DNA of 13,132 nucleotides, taken from assembly GCA_934561515.1 (NCBI GenBank), contig CAKTGM010000039.1:1-13132 (forward strand), read 5' to 3'. Positions 7,313 through 13,132 of the stretch are shown here, piece after piece. This stretch comes from an uncultured Oscillospiraceae bacterium (GTDB lineage Bacteria > Bacillota > Clostridia > Oscillospirales > Oscillospiraceae). The notes beneath the pieces were generated by a model that made no database searches, had not been told where the DNA came from, and saw only the letters and a list, made by a program, of their open reading frames with translations. The stretch's first letter is position 1. Every line of letters begins with the position of its first letter. Made by a program: the position numbers and the translations under genes.

Positions 7313-7316
7313 CAGC

Positions 7317-7354
7317 AAAAAAAGAGTTCAGGCCAAGGCCTGAACTCTTTTTTT
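7317..7354. terminator. Bidirectional terminator between convergent cyclase and DUF368 genes
   Basis: An 18-bp perfect stem (7317-7334 with 7337-7354; core AGAGTTCAGGCC) has a 2-base AA centre and seven As and seven Ts at its foot. It lies 4 bases after the cyclase stop and 7 bases beyond the DUF368 stop, so it can end transcription from both sides. Confidence 0.95.
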
Positions 7355-7361
7355 ATCGCTT

Positions 7362-8204
7362 TTATCGCGTTTCTTCCTCTGCGTCCTCCTGCGGGCGGAG
7401 CCTGCCGCCGAAATAGGCGGCGAGCACGCCGAGCACGGCGCAGGCGATGCCCCAGGCCATCTCCGCGCCGCTGGCAAACGCCGTGGGGATGATGACGAGC
7501 GTGGAGGCGAGCACGATGCCAAGCACCGCATGGTAGGCGAGGGCATAGTGCCTGTCGAAAAGCGCGCTGACCAGGCGCGCAAAGAGCAGCGCCGTGCCGC
7601 CCATGCCAAGCCCCAACGGGAGGAGCACCTGCGGGTCAAGGTGCGAGATGCCGTCGACCATCGGCGTGAGAAGGCCCACGGCCATGAGGATGGAGGAGGA
7701 CGTCATGCCGGGGATGATGAAGCTCAGCCCCCACAGCGCGCCGCAGAAGAGGAAGCCGCCGAAGTCCGCGCGCATCTCGGAAAACGAGCCGAGCTTCACG
7801 CACGCCAGCACGGAAAAGAGCGCGAGAAAGCTGAGGAGCATCGCGGCATAGGAGCTGACGTGCCGCCCCTGCGCGCCCGCCTCGCGCCAGAGGTCGGGGA
7901 GCGTGCCGAGGATTAGTCCGATGAAAAGGCAGGTTGCGACCGTTTCCGACTGGTGGAAGAGAACGAGGATCGCGCCCCCGCCGCCGAGAAAGCCGATGGC
8001 CCAGCCCACGGCGACGGCGAGCAGCATCCGCCAGTAGCGCGCGAGCGCGCGCTTTGGGTGCGTGAGCAGCTCCATCGCGGGGCGGTAGATGCCGAAGATG
8101 ACCGCGAGCACGCCGCCGGAAACGCCCGGCAGGATCGCGCCCGCACCGATGAGCGCGCCTTGCAGCACGCGGAGAATGCAGTTTTGTCTGCGGGTATTTT
8201 TCAT
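7362..8204 (-). CDS. DUF368-family membrane protein (PopT-type polyprenyl-phosphate transporter)
   Basis: The 280-residue protein has about eight membrane segments. The two DUF368 signature loops are visible: LPGVSGGVLAVIFGIY (25-40) and its degenerate partner IIPGMTSSSILMAVGLL (163-179), in inverted-repeat halves. DUF368 proteins have been shown in other bacteria to act, alongside DedA proteins, as undecaprenyl-phosphate flippases that recycle the lipid carrier for wall synthesis. That role is inferred here from family membership. The ATG at 8204 follows AAGGAAGG; the frame upstream overlaps the preceding gene and is not used. It is the last gene of a three-gene unit, 13 bases after the dehydrogenase stop. 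The short charged tail (QEDAEEETR) is probably cytoplasmic. Confidence 0.85.
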   Translation of the reverse strand: MKNTRRQNCILRVLQGALIGAGAILPGVSGGVLAVIFGIYRPAMELLTHPKRALARYWRMLLAVAVGWAIGFLGGGGAILVLFHQSETVATCLFIGLILGTLPDLWREAGAQGRHVSSYAAMLLSFLALFSVLACVKLGSFSEMRADFGGFLFCGALWGLSFIIPGMTSSSILMAVGLLTPMVDGISHLDPQVLLPLGLGMGGTALLFARLVSALFDRHYALAYHAVLGIVLASTLVIIPTAFASGAEMAWGIACAVLGVLAAYFGGRLRPQEDAEEETR

Positions 8205-8217
8205 GGAAGCGCCTTCC

Positions 8218-9186
8218 TTAATAGCCCTTTCTGCGGTCAACGAGGTGGTGCAGCGGACGAGACGCGGCGTAGTTTTCAAGGTTCTCGCAGAAGAGCGCGA
8301 CGTTGCGCTCGCAGGTGTAGCCGAGCGTCATGTTGCCCGCAACGTGCGGCGTGAGCAGGAGGTTCTTCGCCCTTCTCAGCGGATGGTCGGCAGGCAGCGG
8401 CTCGGGCACGACCACATCGAGCGCCGCGCCGGCAAGATGCCCGGAATCGAGCGAAGCGATGAGCGCATCCTGATCGATCGCCGTGCCGCGCCCGACGTTG
8501 ACAACATACGCGCCCTCGGGCAGCAGCGCCATGCGCGCTGCGTTCAGGATGTTCACCGTGTCGCTCACGGAGGGGAGCGACATGAAGAGAAGGTCGGTCT
8601 CGGGCAGGAGCGCATCCAGCTGCGTGACGGGATAGACCTTGTCAAAATCCGCCTTTTCCCGCCCGCTGCGGCTCACGCCGATGAGGCTTGCCGGGTGGAA
8701 CGAGCGCACGCGGCGGGCAAATTCCGTGCCGATGTCGCCCGTGCCGAGGCAGGTGACGCGCGCGCCGTGGAGCGAGCGGATGCCGCCGGGCAGCACGCGC
8801 CAGTCGCCCTCGCGGATGAGCTCGGTGTATGCAAGCTCGCGGCGCAGCAGCATCAGCGAGACCATGACCGAGTGCTCGGCGATGGTCGTGCCGTAAGCGC
8901 CGGAGGCGTTGGTGAGCAGACACTCGGGGTTCTGATAGAGCTCGTCGCGGCAGAAGCGGTCCACGCCCGCCCAGCAGCAGGCGTACCACTTGAGGCTCTT
9001 CGCCCCCGCGATGACCTTCTGCGAGGGGTGGCCGTAGAGAATGGTGCAGTCGTCCACCTTGCCCTCCGCCGCCCTGGACGAGGGGAAGAAGACGATGTCA
9101 TAGCCGCAGCGCGCGGCCGTGTCCCGCAGGGTCTTTTCGTATGCGGGGGTCAGAAAGTCGATGATGACGCCGATTTTTTCACTCAT
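8218..9186 (-). CDS. D-isomer-specific 2-hydroxyacid dehydrogenase (NAD-binding)
   Basis: This 322-residue protein has the standard two-domain layout of the family. A substrate-binding segment (1-105) is followed by a Rossmann NAD domain with GTGDIG at 148-153 and a return to the first domain at the C-terminus. The catalytic residues are in place: R233 in NVGRGTAID, E262 in DVVVPEPLP and H281 in LLTPHVAGN. It should reduce 2-oxoacids to D-2-hydroxyacids, or run in reverse, in the cytoplasm. The exact substrate is not readable, and annotation as glyoxylate/hydroxypyruvate or phosphoglycerate dehydrogenase would go too far. The ATG at 9186 overlaps the upstream oxidoreductase gene by 8 bp (ATGAGTGA), with GGAGG at 9196-9200, so translation is probably coupled. 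Confidence 0.92.
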   Translation of the reverse strand: MSEKIGVIIDFLTPAYEKTLRDTAARCGYDIVFFPSSRAAEGKVDDCTILYGHPSQKVIAGAKSLKWYACCWAGVDRFCRDELYQNPECLLTNASGAYGTTIAEHSVMVSLMLLRRELAYTELIREGDWRVLPGGIRSLHGARVTCLGTGDIGTEFARRVRSFHPASLIGVSRSGREKADFDKVYPVTQLDALLPETDLLFMSLPSVSDTVNILNAARMALLPEGAYVVNVGRGTAIDQDALIASLDSGHLAGAALDVVVPEPLPADHPLRRAKNLLLTPHVAGNMTLGYTCERNVALFCENLENYAASRPLHHLVDRRKGY

Positions 9187-10774
9187 GCTGCAATTCCTCC
9201 AAAATTCGTTCTGCGACGCGCAGGCCGTCGGCCGCGGCGCTCATGATGCCGCCGGCGTAGCCCGCGCCCTCGCCGCAGGGATAGAGTCCGCGCAGAGCGG
9301 ACTGGTAGCTTTCACTTTCGCGTACGATGCGCACAGGGGACGAAGAGCGCGTCTCCACCGCCGTCAGCACGGCGTCGGGAGAATCGAAGCCCCGGAGCTT
9401 TTTCCCGAGCAGGGGAATGCCCTCCTCGAGCGCCTCGCAGACAAAGGGCGGGAGACAGTCGTGCAGGTCGCACCAGGCAACATCGGGCCGGTAGGTCGGC
9501 GCGACGTTTCCCGCGCCTGTAGACGCGCGGCGGGCGAGAAAATCCTCCACGCGCTGCGCGGGCGCGCGGTAGCCGCCGCCTCCGAGGCGGTAGGCCGCGT
9601 CCTCCAGCGCGCGCTGGAAGGAAACGCCCGCGAGGGCGTCGTCCGAGGGGAAATCCTCGGGCGTGACGGAGACCAGAAGCCCGCCGTTGATGTTCGCGCC
9701 GTCGCGCGCGAACTCGCTCATGCCGTTCGTCACGACGCGGTTTTCCTCCGACGCCGCGGCGACGACCTCGCCGCCGGGACAGACGCAGAAGGAGAACACG
9801 CCGCGCCCTTTTTTTGTGTGGCAGGAGAGCTTGTACGACGTGGGCGGAAGGCCGGGCGTGCCCGCCGCCGCCTTGTACTGCGCTGCGTCCATGTCGCGCT
9901 GGCGGTGCTCGATGCGCACGCCGACAGCGAAGGGCTTCGGCTCCATCGGCACGCCCCGCTCGCGCAGCATCTCGAAGGTGTCGCGCGCGCTGTGGCCGGG
10001 GGCGAGGACGACGTGGCGCGCGGGGAGAACATAGTCCCCCTCGGGCGAGGAAACGCGCAGCGCGCGCACGCTGCCGCCGTCGAGTTCGAGGTCCGTGAGC
10101 GTGTGGGAAAAACGCACCTCGCCGCCGCGGTCGATGATCTCGCGGCGGAGGTTTTGCAGCACGGTGTAGAGCCTGTCCGTGCCGACGTGGGGCTTGGCGT
10201 CGAGCAGAATATCCCCGCTCGCGCCGAAGCGGACAAATTCCTCTAAAATAAATCCGTGGCGCTCGTCCTTCGTACCGGTGTTGAGCTTGCCGTCGGAAAA
10301 CGCGCCCGCGCCGCCCTCGCCGAACTGCACGTTCGACGTAAGGTCGAGCTTGCCCGTGTGCCAGAAGCGCTCCACGTCCTGCTTTCGCTGCTCGACGGCG
10401 CGCCCGCGCTCCAATAAAATAGGTCTTGCGCCGCAGCGGGCGAGCAGCAGCGCACAGAAAAGGCCCGCCGGTCCCGCGCCGACGACGACGGGGGAGACCG
10501 CCGGCGCGTCGATTCGCGCGGGCGGGGCATAGCGCCTGGGCGCGTAGGGCTGCACATTTTTATTGCGGCAGCGCTTTAGAACCGCCGTTTCGTTTTTGAC
10601 CCCGACCGCAGCGGAGCAGACGAGCTTCACGCCATCGCGCGCGTCGATCGAGCGGCGCAGGAGCGAGGTGGCCGTGAGCGCGTCCGCGCGCACGCGCAGG
10701 GCGTGGGCGCAGGCGGCGCGCAGCGCCTCTTCGTCCGAGCCGATGGGAAGGGTCAGATTGTCGATGCGGAGCAT
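9179..10774 (-). CDS. FAD-dependent oxidoreductase (COG2509-type uncharacterised dehydrogenase)
   Basis: The 531-residue product begins with about 90 residues (RIDNLTLPIGSDEEAL...) like the N-terminal module of COG2509 proteins. The FAD dinucleotide fold follows: GAGPAG at 99-104 and ILLERG near 118-123 for the adenosine ribose. FGEGGAGAFSDGKL near 150 and the closing flavin-contact motif YPCGEGAGYAGGIMSAAADG near 497-516 are family hallmarks. No [FeS] cysteine cluster is obvious. The family is widespread in anaerobes, and its substrate is not established. The start at 10774 follows AAGGAGG; the longer frame to 10852 includes the promoter region and is rejected. It is the first gene of the operon with the dehydrogenase and DUF368 transporter. 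Confidence 0.88.
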   Translation of the reverse strand: MLRIDNLTLPIGSDEEALRAACAHALRVRADALTATSLLRRSIDARDGVKLVCSAAVGVKNETAVLKRCRNKNVQPYAPRRYAPPARIDAPAVSPVVVGAGPAGLFCALLLARCGARPILLERGRAVEQRKQDVERFWHTGKLDLTSNVQFGEGGAGAFSDGKLNTGTKDERHGFILEEFVRFGASGDILLDAKPHVGTDRLYTVLQNLRREIIDRGGEVRFSHTLTDLELDGGSVRALRVSSPEGDYVLPARHVVLAPGHSARDTFEMLRERGVPMEPKPFAVGVRIEHRQRDMDAAQYKAAAGTPGLPPTSYKLSCHTKKGRGVFSFCVCPGGEVVAAASEENRVVTNGMSEFARDGANINGGLLVSVTPEDFPSDDALAGVSFQRALEDAAYRLGGGGYRAPAQRVEDFLARRASTGAGNVAPTYRPDVAWCDLHDCLPPFVCEALEEGIPLLGKKLRGFDSPDAVLTAVETRSSSPVRIVRESESYQSALRGLYPCGEGAGYAGGIMSAAADGLRVAERILEELQHE

Positions 10775-10805
10775 GGCGCCGCCTCCTTTTTCCTGATTGC
10801 GTTTC

Positions 10806-10834
10806 ATTTTAGTATGAGAAGGGGCATTTCGCAA
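10806..10834 (-). promoter_or_regulatory. Promoter of the oxidoreductase-dehydrogenase-DUF368 operon
   Basis: On the minus strand TTGCGA (10829-10834) and TAAAAT (10806-10811) are separated by 17 bp. The predicted start near 10799 leaves a leader of about 25 bases carrying the AAGGAGG site before the ATG at 10774. Confidence 0.7.
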
Positions 10835-10878
10835 GGGAAAATCTGTGAACATAGGGGAAACTTAGAAAATCGAGGGCG

Positions 10879-10895
10879 AAATTCGCGCCGAATTT
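10879..10895. promoter_or_regulatory. Perfect palindrome AAATTCG-CGC-CGAATTT in the divergent htrA region
   Basis: A 7-3-7 perfect inverted repeat lies between the divergent promoters of the oxidoreductase operon and the htrA gene, about 45 bases upstream of the candidate htrA -10. There is no T tract, so it is more likely a protein-binding site than a terminator. An outer GGCGA/TCGCC pair (10875-10879 with 10902-10906) surrounds it. The binding protein is unknown. Confidence 0.4.
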
Positions 10896-10940
10896 AAGAA
10901 ATCGCCAAACGGAGTTCAAGAAATATACACAAATATCCCC

Positions 10941-10946
10941 TATGAT
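10941..10946 (+). promoter_or_regulatory. Candidate -10 box of the htrA gene (TATGAT)
   Basis: TATGAT is the best -10 match upstream of the protease gene, 61 bases before the ATG. No good -35 lies at 17 bp; the nearest, TTCAAG at 10915-10920, has a 20-bp spacer. The promoter may therefore need an activator or an alternative sigma factor, which would suit a stress-response protease. This is inference. Confidence 0.35.
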
Positions 10947-11006
10947 AGCAGCATCGAAAGACAAAGGACCGCGGACGCGGAAACCGTTTCACAGGAGGTC
11001 ACGACC

Positions 11007-12371
11007 ATGTACGAAGACGAAAACAACCTGTATCACTACAGCTACCGCAAGGGCGATGGCAGCGACACCATCGACACGAAGAACTACGCCGAGGACCCAT
11101 GGGAGAAGCCGCAGGACGGCGCGAACGGCAGGAAGAAGAAAGGACGCTTTCCCGGAAAGCTCGTGGCGCTCGCGCTGGTGTGTGCGCTCGTCGGCGGCTT
11201 TGTCGGCGCGGGCATGAGCGCCGCCGCCAAGGTGAACCACACGAGCATACAGGTCAGCGACCGTGAGGTCGCGCAGGTGCAGACCCTGAAGGTGGACGGC
11301 AGCAAGCAGATGACGATGTCGGAGGTCTACGCTTCGAACGTCAACAGCGTGGTGTCCATCAATGTCTCCGCCACCACGAACTACTTCGGCCAGACCGTGC
11401 AGACCGCCGCGAGCGGCACGGGCTTTTTCATCACGGAGGACGGCTACATCCTCACGAACCACCATGTTGTGAGCGATGCGAGCAGCGTGAGCGTGACGCT
11501 CTACAACGGCGAGAGCTACGACGCGAAGGTCATCGGCAGCGACGAGGACTATGATATCGCCGTTCTCAAGATCGACGTGACGGGCGCAGCGCCCGTGGTG
11601 CTGGGCGACTCGAGCAAGCTTGCCATCGGCGAATCCGTCGCGGCCGTGGGCAACCCCCTCGGCGAGCTGACGTTCTCGATGACCGAGGGCATCGTCTCCT
11701 GCGTCAACCGCGCCATCAACGTGGACGGCACGCCCTTTAACATGATCCAGGTCGACTGCTCCATCAACCCCGGCAACTCCGGCGGCCCGCTCTTCAACAG
11801 CTACGGCGAGGTCGTGGGCATCGTGTCGGCCAAGTATTCAAGCTACTCCAACACCACCGTGGAGGGCATCGGCTTTGCCATCCCCATCAACGACGTGGTC
11901 TCTCTTGTCAAGGACATCATGACCAACGGCTATGTGACCAACAAGGCCTACATGGGCATCACGCCGCAGACGATGACCGCGCAGATGGCGCAGCAGTACC
12001 GCTACGATGTGACCGAGGGCGTCTTCGTCTGCTCCGTTGACCCGGACAGCGCCGCCGCCAAGGCGGGGCTCAAGCTCGGCGACGTCATCACGAAGATGGA
12101 CGACAAGGATATCGCGTCCTATGAAGACCTCGTCGCGGCCAAGAAGAGCTACAGCGCGGGCGACACCGTGACGCTGACCGTCTACCGCGAGGGGAAGACG
12201 ATCGAAGTACCGCTCACCTTCGGCGCCGTGCCCGAATCGGCGGAGACGGGCAATTCCGACCAGAGCACCGACAACAGCTACAACGGCAGCGGCGGTTACG
12301 GCAATGGCGGCAACGGCTACTACTCCAATCCCTGGGATTTCTTCAATAACTTCTTCGGCTACGGCGGCTGA
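11007..12371 (+). CDS. htrA: HtrA/DegP-like membrane-anchored serine protease with PDZ domain
   Basis: The 454-residue protein has a charged cytoplasmic N-tail (1-50), one membrane anchor (about 52-73), then a trypsin-like domain with the full triad: H153 in TNHHVV, D183 in DYDIAVLKI and S258 in GNSGGPL. The oxyanion-loop context (QVDCSINPGN) is also typical. A PDZ domain follows (about 316-405, YMGITPQ to VPLTF), and a Gly/Asn/Tyr-rich tail (about 412-454, ending FFGYGG) is probably disordered. HtrA proteases degrade or refold misfolded envelope proteins. The active site should face outside. The start at 11007 has AGGAGG at 10993-10998. It is a single-gene unit with its own terminator, divergent from the oxidoreductase operon. 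The symbol denotes the family; the paralog (degP, htrB, yyxA type) cannot be fixed. Confidence 0.93.
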   Translation: MYEDENNLYHYSYRKGDGSDTIDTKNYAEDPWEKPQDGANGRKKKGRFPGKLVALALVCALVGGFVGAGMSAAAKVNHTSIQVSDREVAQVQTLKVDGSKQMTMSEVYASNVNSVVSINVSATTNYFGQTVQTAASGTGFFITEDGYILTNHHVVSDASSVSVTLYNGESYDAKVIGSDEDYDIAVLKIDVTGAAPVVLGDSSKLAIGESVAAVGNPLGELTFSMTEGIVSCVNRAINVDGTPFNMIQVDCSINPGNSGGPLFNSYGEVVGIVSAKYSSYSNTTVEGIGFAIPINDVVSLVKDIMTNGYVTNKAYMGITPQTMTAQMAQQYRYDVTEGVFVCSVDPDSAAAKAGLKLGDVITKMDDKDIASYEDLVAAKKSYSAGDTVTLTVYREGKTIEVPLTFGAVPESAETGNSDQSTDNSYNGSGGYGNGGNGYYSNPWDFFNNFFGYGG

Positions 12372-12380
12372 TTTGATTGA

Positions 12381-12410
12381 AAAAAGGAGCCTCGCAAGAG
12401 GCTCCTTTTT
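12381..12410 (+). terminator. Terminator of the htrA gene
   Basis: A perfect 13-bp stem (12381-12393 with 12398-12410; core GGAGCCTC) with a GCAA tetraloop, which is of the GNRA type, ends in TTTTT. It begins 9 bases after the htrA stop codon. The A run at its base allows some action on the other strand. Confidence 0.92.
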
Positions 12411-12550
12411 GCTGCTCTCCCTTACCGGGAGAGGGGGGCTTTTGCTCTTCCCCTGCGAAGGGGGGAGGGATATCCCTTGCGAGGGATGGGGGGTGCAGCG
12501 CCGACGGCGCTGCATGAGTCAGTGCAGCTCTTTGCGCTGCTGCCAGAGAC

Positions 12551-12588
12551 AAAGGGGGTATTCTCTTTCCGAAGAGAATACCCCCTTT
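12551..12588. repeat. 17-bp perfect hairpin, copy 1
   Basis: AAAGGGGGTATTCTCTT (12551-12567) pairs perfectly with 12572-12588 around a TCCG loop. The same arm sequence recurs in an 18-bp hairpin at 13071-13110. The T run after it is only three bases, so it is not a convincing terminator. Confidence 0.9.
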
Positions 12589-12672
12589 GAACCCCCAGAG
12601 AAAGGCAAGGGGTCTTGCCCCTTGACCCCGCACATTGGCAGTCTCGATCTTGAAGAGCTGCGCAGCCTGCGG
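12551..12672 (+). repeat. Arm A of a long imperfect inverted repeat
   Basis: This arm carries in order the 17-bp hairpin, GAACCCCCAGAGAAAGGC, a hairpin segment of about 30 nt (CAAGGGG/CCCCTTG) and GGCAGTCTCGATCTTGAAG. Its reverse complement partner is at 12985-13110. The 30-nt hairpin segment is replaced by 6 nt in the partner, so the arms are built from exchangeable modules. Confidence 0.8.
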
Positions 12673-12791
12673 AATCAGGTGCGGTGTACGTGGCTTCGCC
12701 ACGAGTCTTCTGCGTGTCGTTACCGGTATCAACCGCGCGCACTCCGTAGCGCGCGAGTGACGGTGGTCTGGCGGCGGACTGCCTGCGCATC

Positions 12792-12815
12792 GGCGGCATT
12801 GCTGCGCTCGCCGCC
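12792..12815 (+). repeat. 24-nt GGCGGC...GCCGCC module, copy 1
   Basis: The module has GGCGGC and GCCGCC ends around a 12-base centre (ATTGCTGCGCTC). It is 21 of 24 identical to the copy at 12842-12865 on the same strand and recurs inverted at 12969-12992. Confidence 0.8.
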
Positions 12816-12841
12816 TTTTGATGGGTGATGCGGGGGACGGG

Positions 12842-12865
12842 GGCGGCTTTGCTTCGCTCGCCGCC
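12842..12865 (+). repeat. 24-nt GGCGGC...GCCGCC module, copy 2
   Basis: Same ends as copy 1 with the centre TTTGCTTCGCTC. The 3' flank is also similar (CTTGATTGG against CTTTTGATGG), which shows that the repeat unit extends beyond the 24 bases. Confidence 0.8.
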
Positions 12866-12968
12866 TTGATTGGCACCATCGGTAGACGGAAGTTAGGCTG
12901 TACTTCTGTAAGATAGGCAGAGCGGCAGCGGGTAATAGGAGCAGGTCAAATCGTATCGCAGAGCCAAT

Positions 12969-12992
12969 GGCGGCGAGCAAAGCAAGGCCGCC
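12969..12992 (-). repeat. 24-nt GGCGGC...GCCGCC module, copy 3 (inverted)
   Basis: Read on the minus strand it has GGCGGC, the centre CTTGCTTTGCTC and GCCGCC, followed by ATTGG, as the other copies are followed by GATTGG or GATGG. It sits next to arm B of the long inverted repeat. Confidence 0.8.
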
Positions 12993-13110
12993 ACGCAGGT
13001 GCTTCCACTCCGGAGGCGCCGCACGCCTTCGAGATCGAGGCTGCCGATCAGGCCTTTCTCTGGGGGTTCCAAAGGGGGTATTCTCTTTTGCGAAAGAGAA
13101 TACCCCCTTT
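12985..13110 (-). repeat. Arm B of the long imperfect inverted repeat
   Basis: Read on the minus strand it repeats arm A: the AAAGGGGGTATTCTCTTT hairpin, GGAACCCCCAGAGAAAGGC, then CTGATC in place of the inserted hairpin, then GGCAGCCTCGATCTCGAAGG. An RNA spanning both arms could fold into one long stem with a loop of about 300 nt. Confidence 0.8.
13071..13110. repeat. 18-bp perfect hairpin, copy 2
   Basis: AAAGGGGGTATTCTCTTT (13071-13088) pairs perfectly with 13093-13110 around a TGCG loop. It carries the same arm as copy 1, extended by one pair. Confidence 0.9.
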
Positions 13111-13132
13111 GATTCCCGTCCCCCATCGGCAG

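Larger units (their letters stand above)
12411..13132. repeat. Hairpin-rich non-coding repeat mosaic
   Basis: No credible gene lies in these 722 bases. Open frames across them lack ribosome binding sites and have arginine/proline-rich, low-complexity translations. Instead there is a run of short inverted repeats: CTCTCCC/GGGAGAG (12415-12433), ATCCCT-TGCG-AGGGAT (12472-12487), TGCAGCGCC/GGCGCTGCA (12494-12514), CAAGGGG/CCCCTTG (12606-12624), CGTGGC/GCCACG (12689-12703) and CGCGCGC/GCGCGCG (12734-12755). Larger elements are listed separately. The pattern resembles dispersed intergenic repeats of gut Clostridia that are often mis-annotated as small proteins; that comparison is from memory and needs a genome search. 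The repeat appears to continue beyond the right edge. Confidence 0.65.

Noticed and set aside
8089..10246. Long plus-strand open frames (8089-9246 and 9119-10246)
   Set aside because: They are antisense to the dehydrogenase and oxidoreductase genes, which carry complete catalytic motifs. The antisense products have none.
12304..12879. Open frames over the repeat region as small proteins
   Set aside because: They extend from inside htrA or start without a ribosome binding site, run through the hairpins and are rich in Arg/Pro/Ser with no domain.
12411..13132. CRISPR array
   Set aside because: The repeats are hairpins of differing lengths in both orientations with no regular spacer length, and no cas gene is near.

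Overview
The window is GC-rich DNA from a Gram-positive anaerobe of the Clostridia type, most like a gut Oscillospiraceae relative. The grounds are near-consensus AGGAGG ribosome binding sites, sigma-A promoters with 17-bp spacers, strong intrinsic terminators, an S-layer-homology (SLH) surface protein and HtrA with a clostridial-style cytoplasmic N-tail. This lineage call is an inference; no phylogenetic marker gene is present.

Left part (1-1500): an unresolved edge ending in a UUCG terminator, then a minus-strand two-gene operon, a MarR-family regulator followed by a TSUP (TauE/SafE) membrane exporter. Their reading frames overlap by 4 bp. The operon has a perfect TTGACA-17-TATAAT promoter with two palindromes on and just after it, as expected for an autoregulated MarR/exporter pair.

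Middle (1564-7312): a large minus-strand gene encodes a secreted M14 zinc carboxypeptidase with three C-terminal SLH repeats, so it is probably anchored to the cell wall. Divergent from it is a small HAD-fold protein that has lost both motif-I aspartates, the motif-IV acid and the cap domain, so it is probably a pseudoenzyme. Next is a membrane-bound diguanylate cyclase whose reading frame breaks exactly at the GGDEF motif.

Right part (7317-12410): a minus-strand operon of three tightly packed genes (a COG2509-type FAD-dependent oxidoreductase, a D-2-hydroxyacid dehydrogenase and a DUF368/PopT-type polyprenyl-phosphate transporter) converges on the cyclase gene at a shared bidirectional terminator. 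Divergent from the operon is an HtrA-type membrane-anchored serine protease with a PDZ domain and its own terminator.

Right end (about 12411-13132): no convincing gene. This is a dense mosaic of short hairpins with a long imperfect inverted repeat, two nearly identical 17-18 bp hairpins and three copies of a 24-nt module. It looks like a non-coding repeat element that continues past the window.

Several genes concern the cell envelope (SLH carboxypeptidase, HtrA, PopT-like carrier recycling, TSUP exporter). Nothing in the sequence shows that they act as one pathway. The points most worth following are the pseudo-HAD, the broken cyclase, the operator architecture of the marR promoter and the hairpin mosaic.
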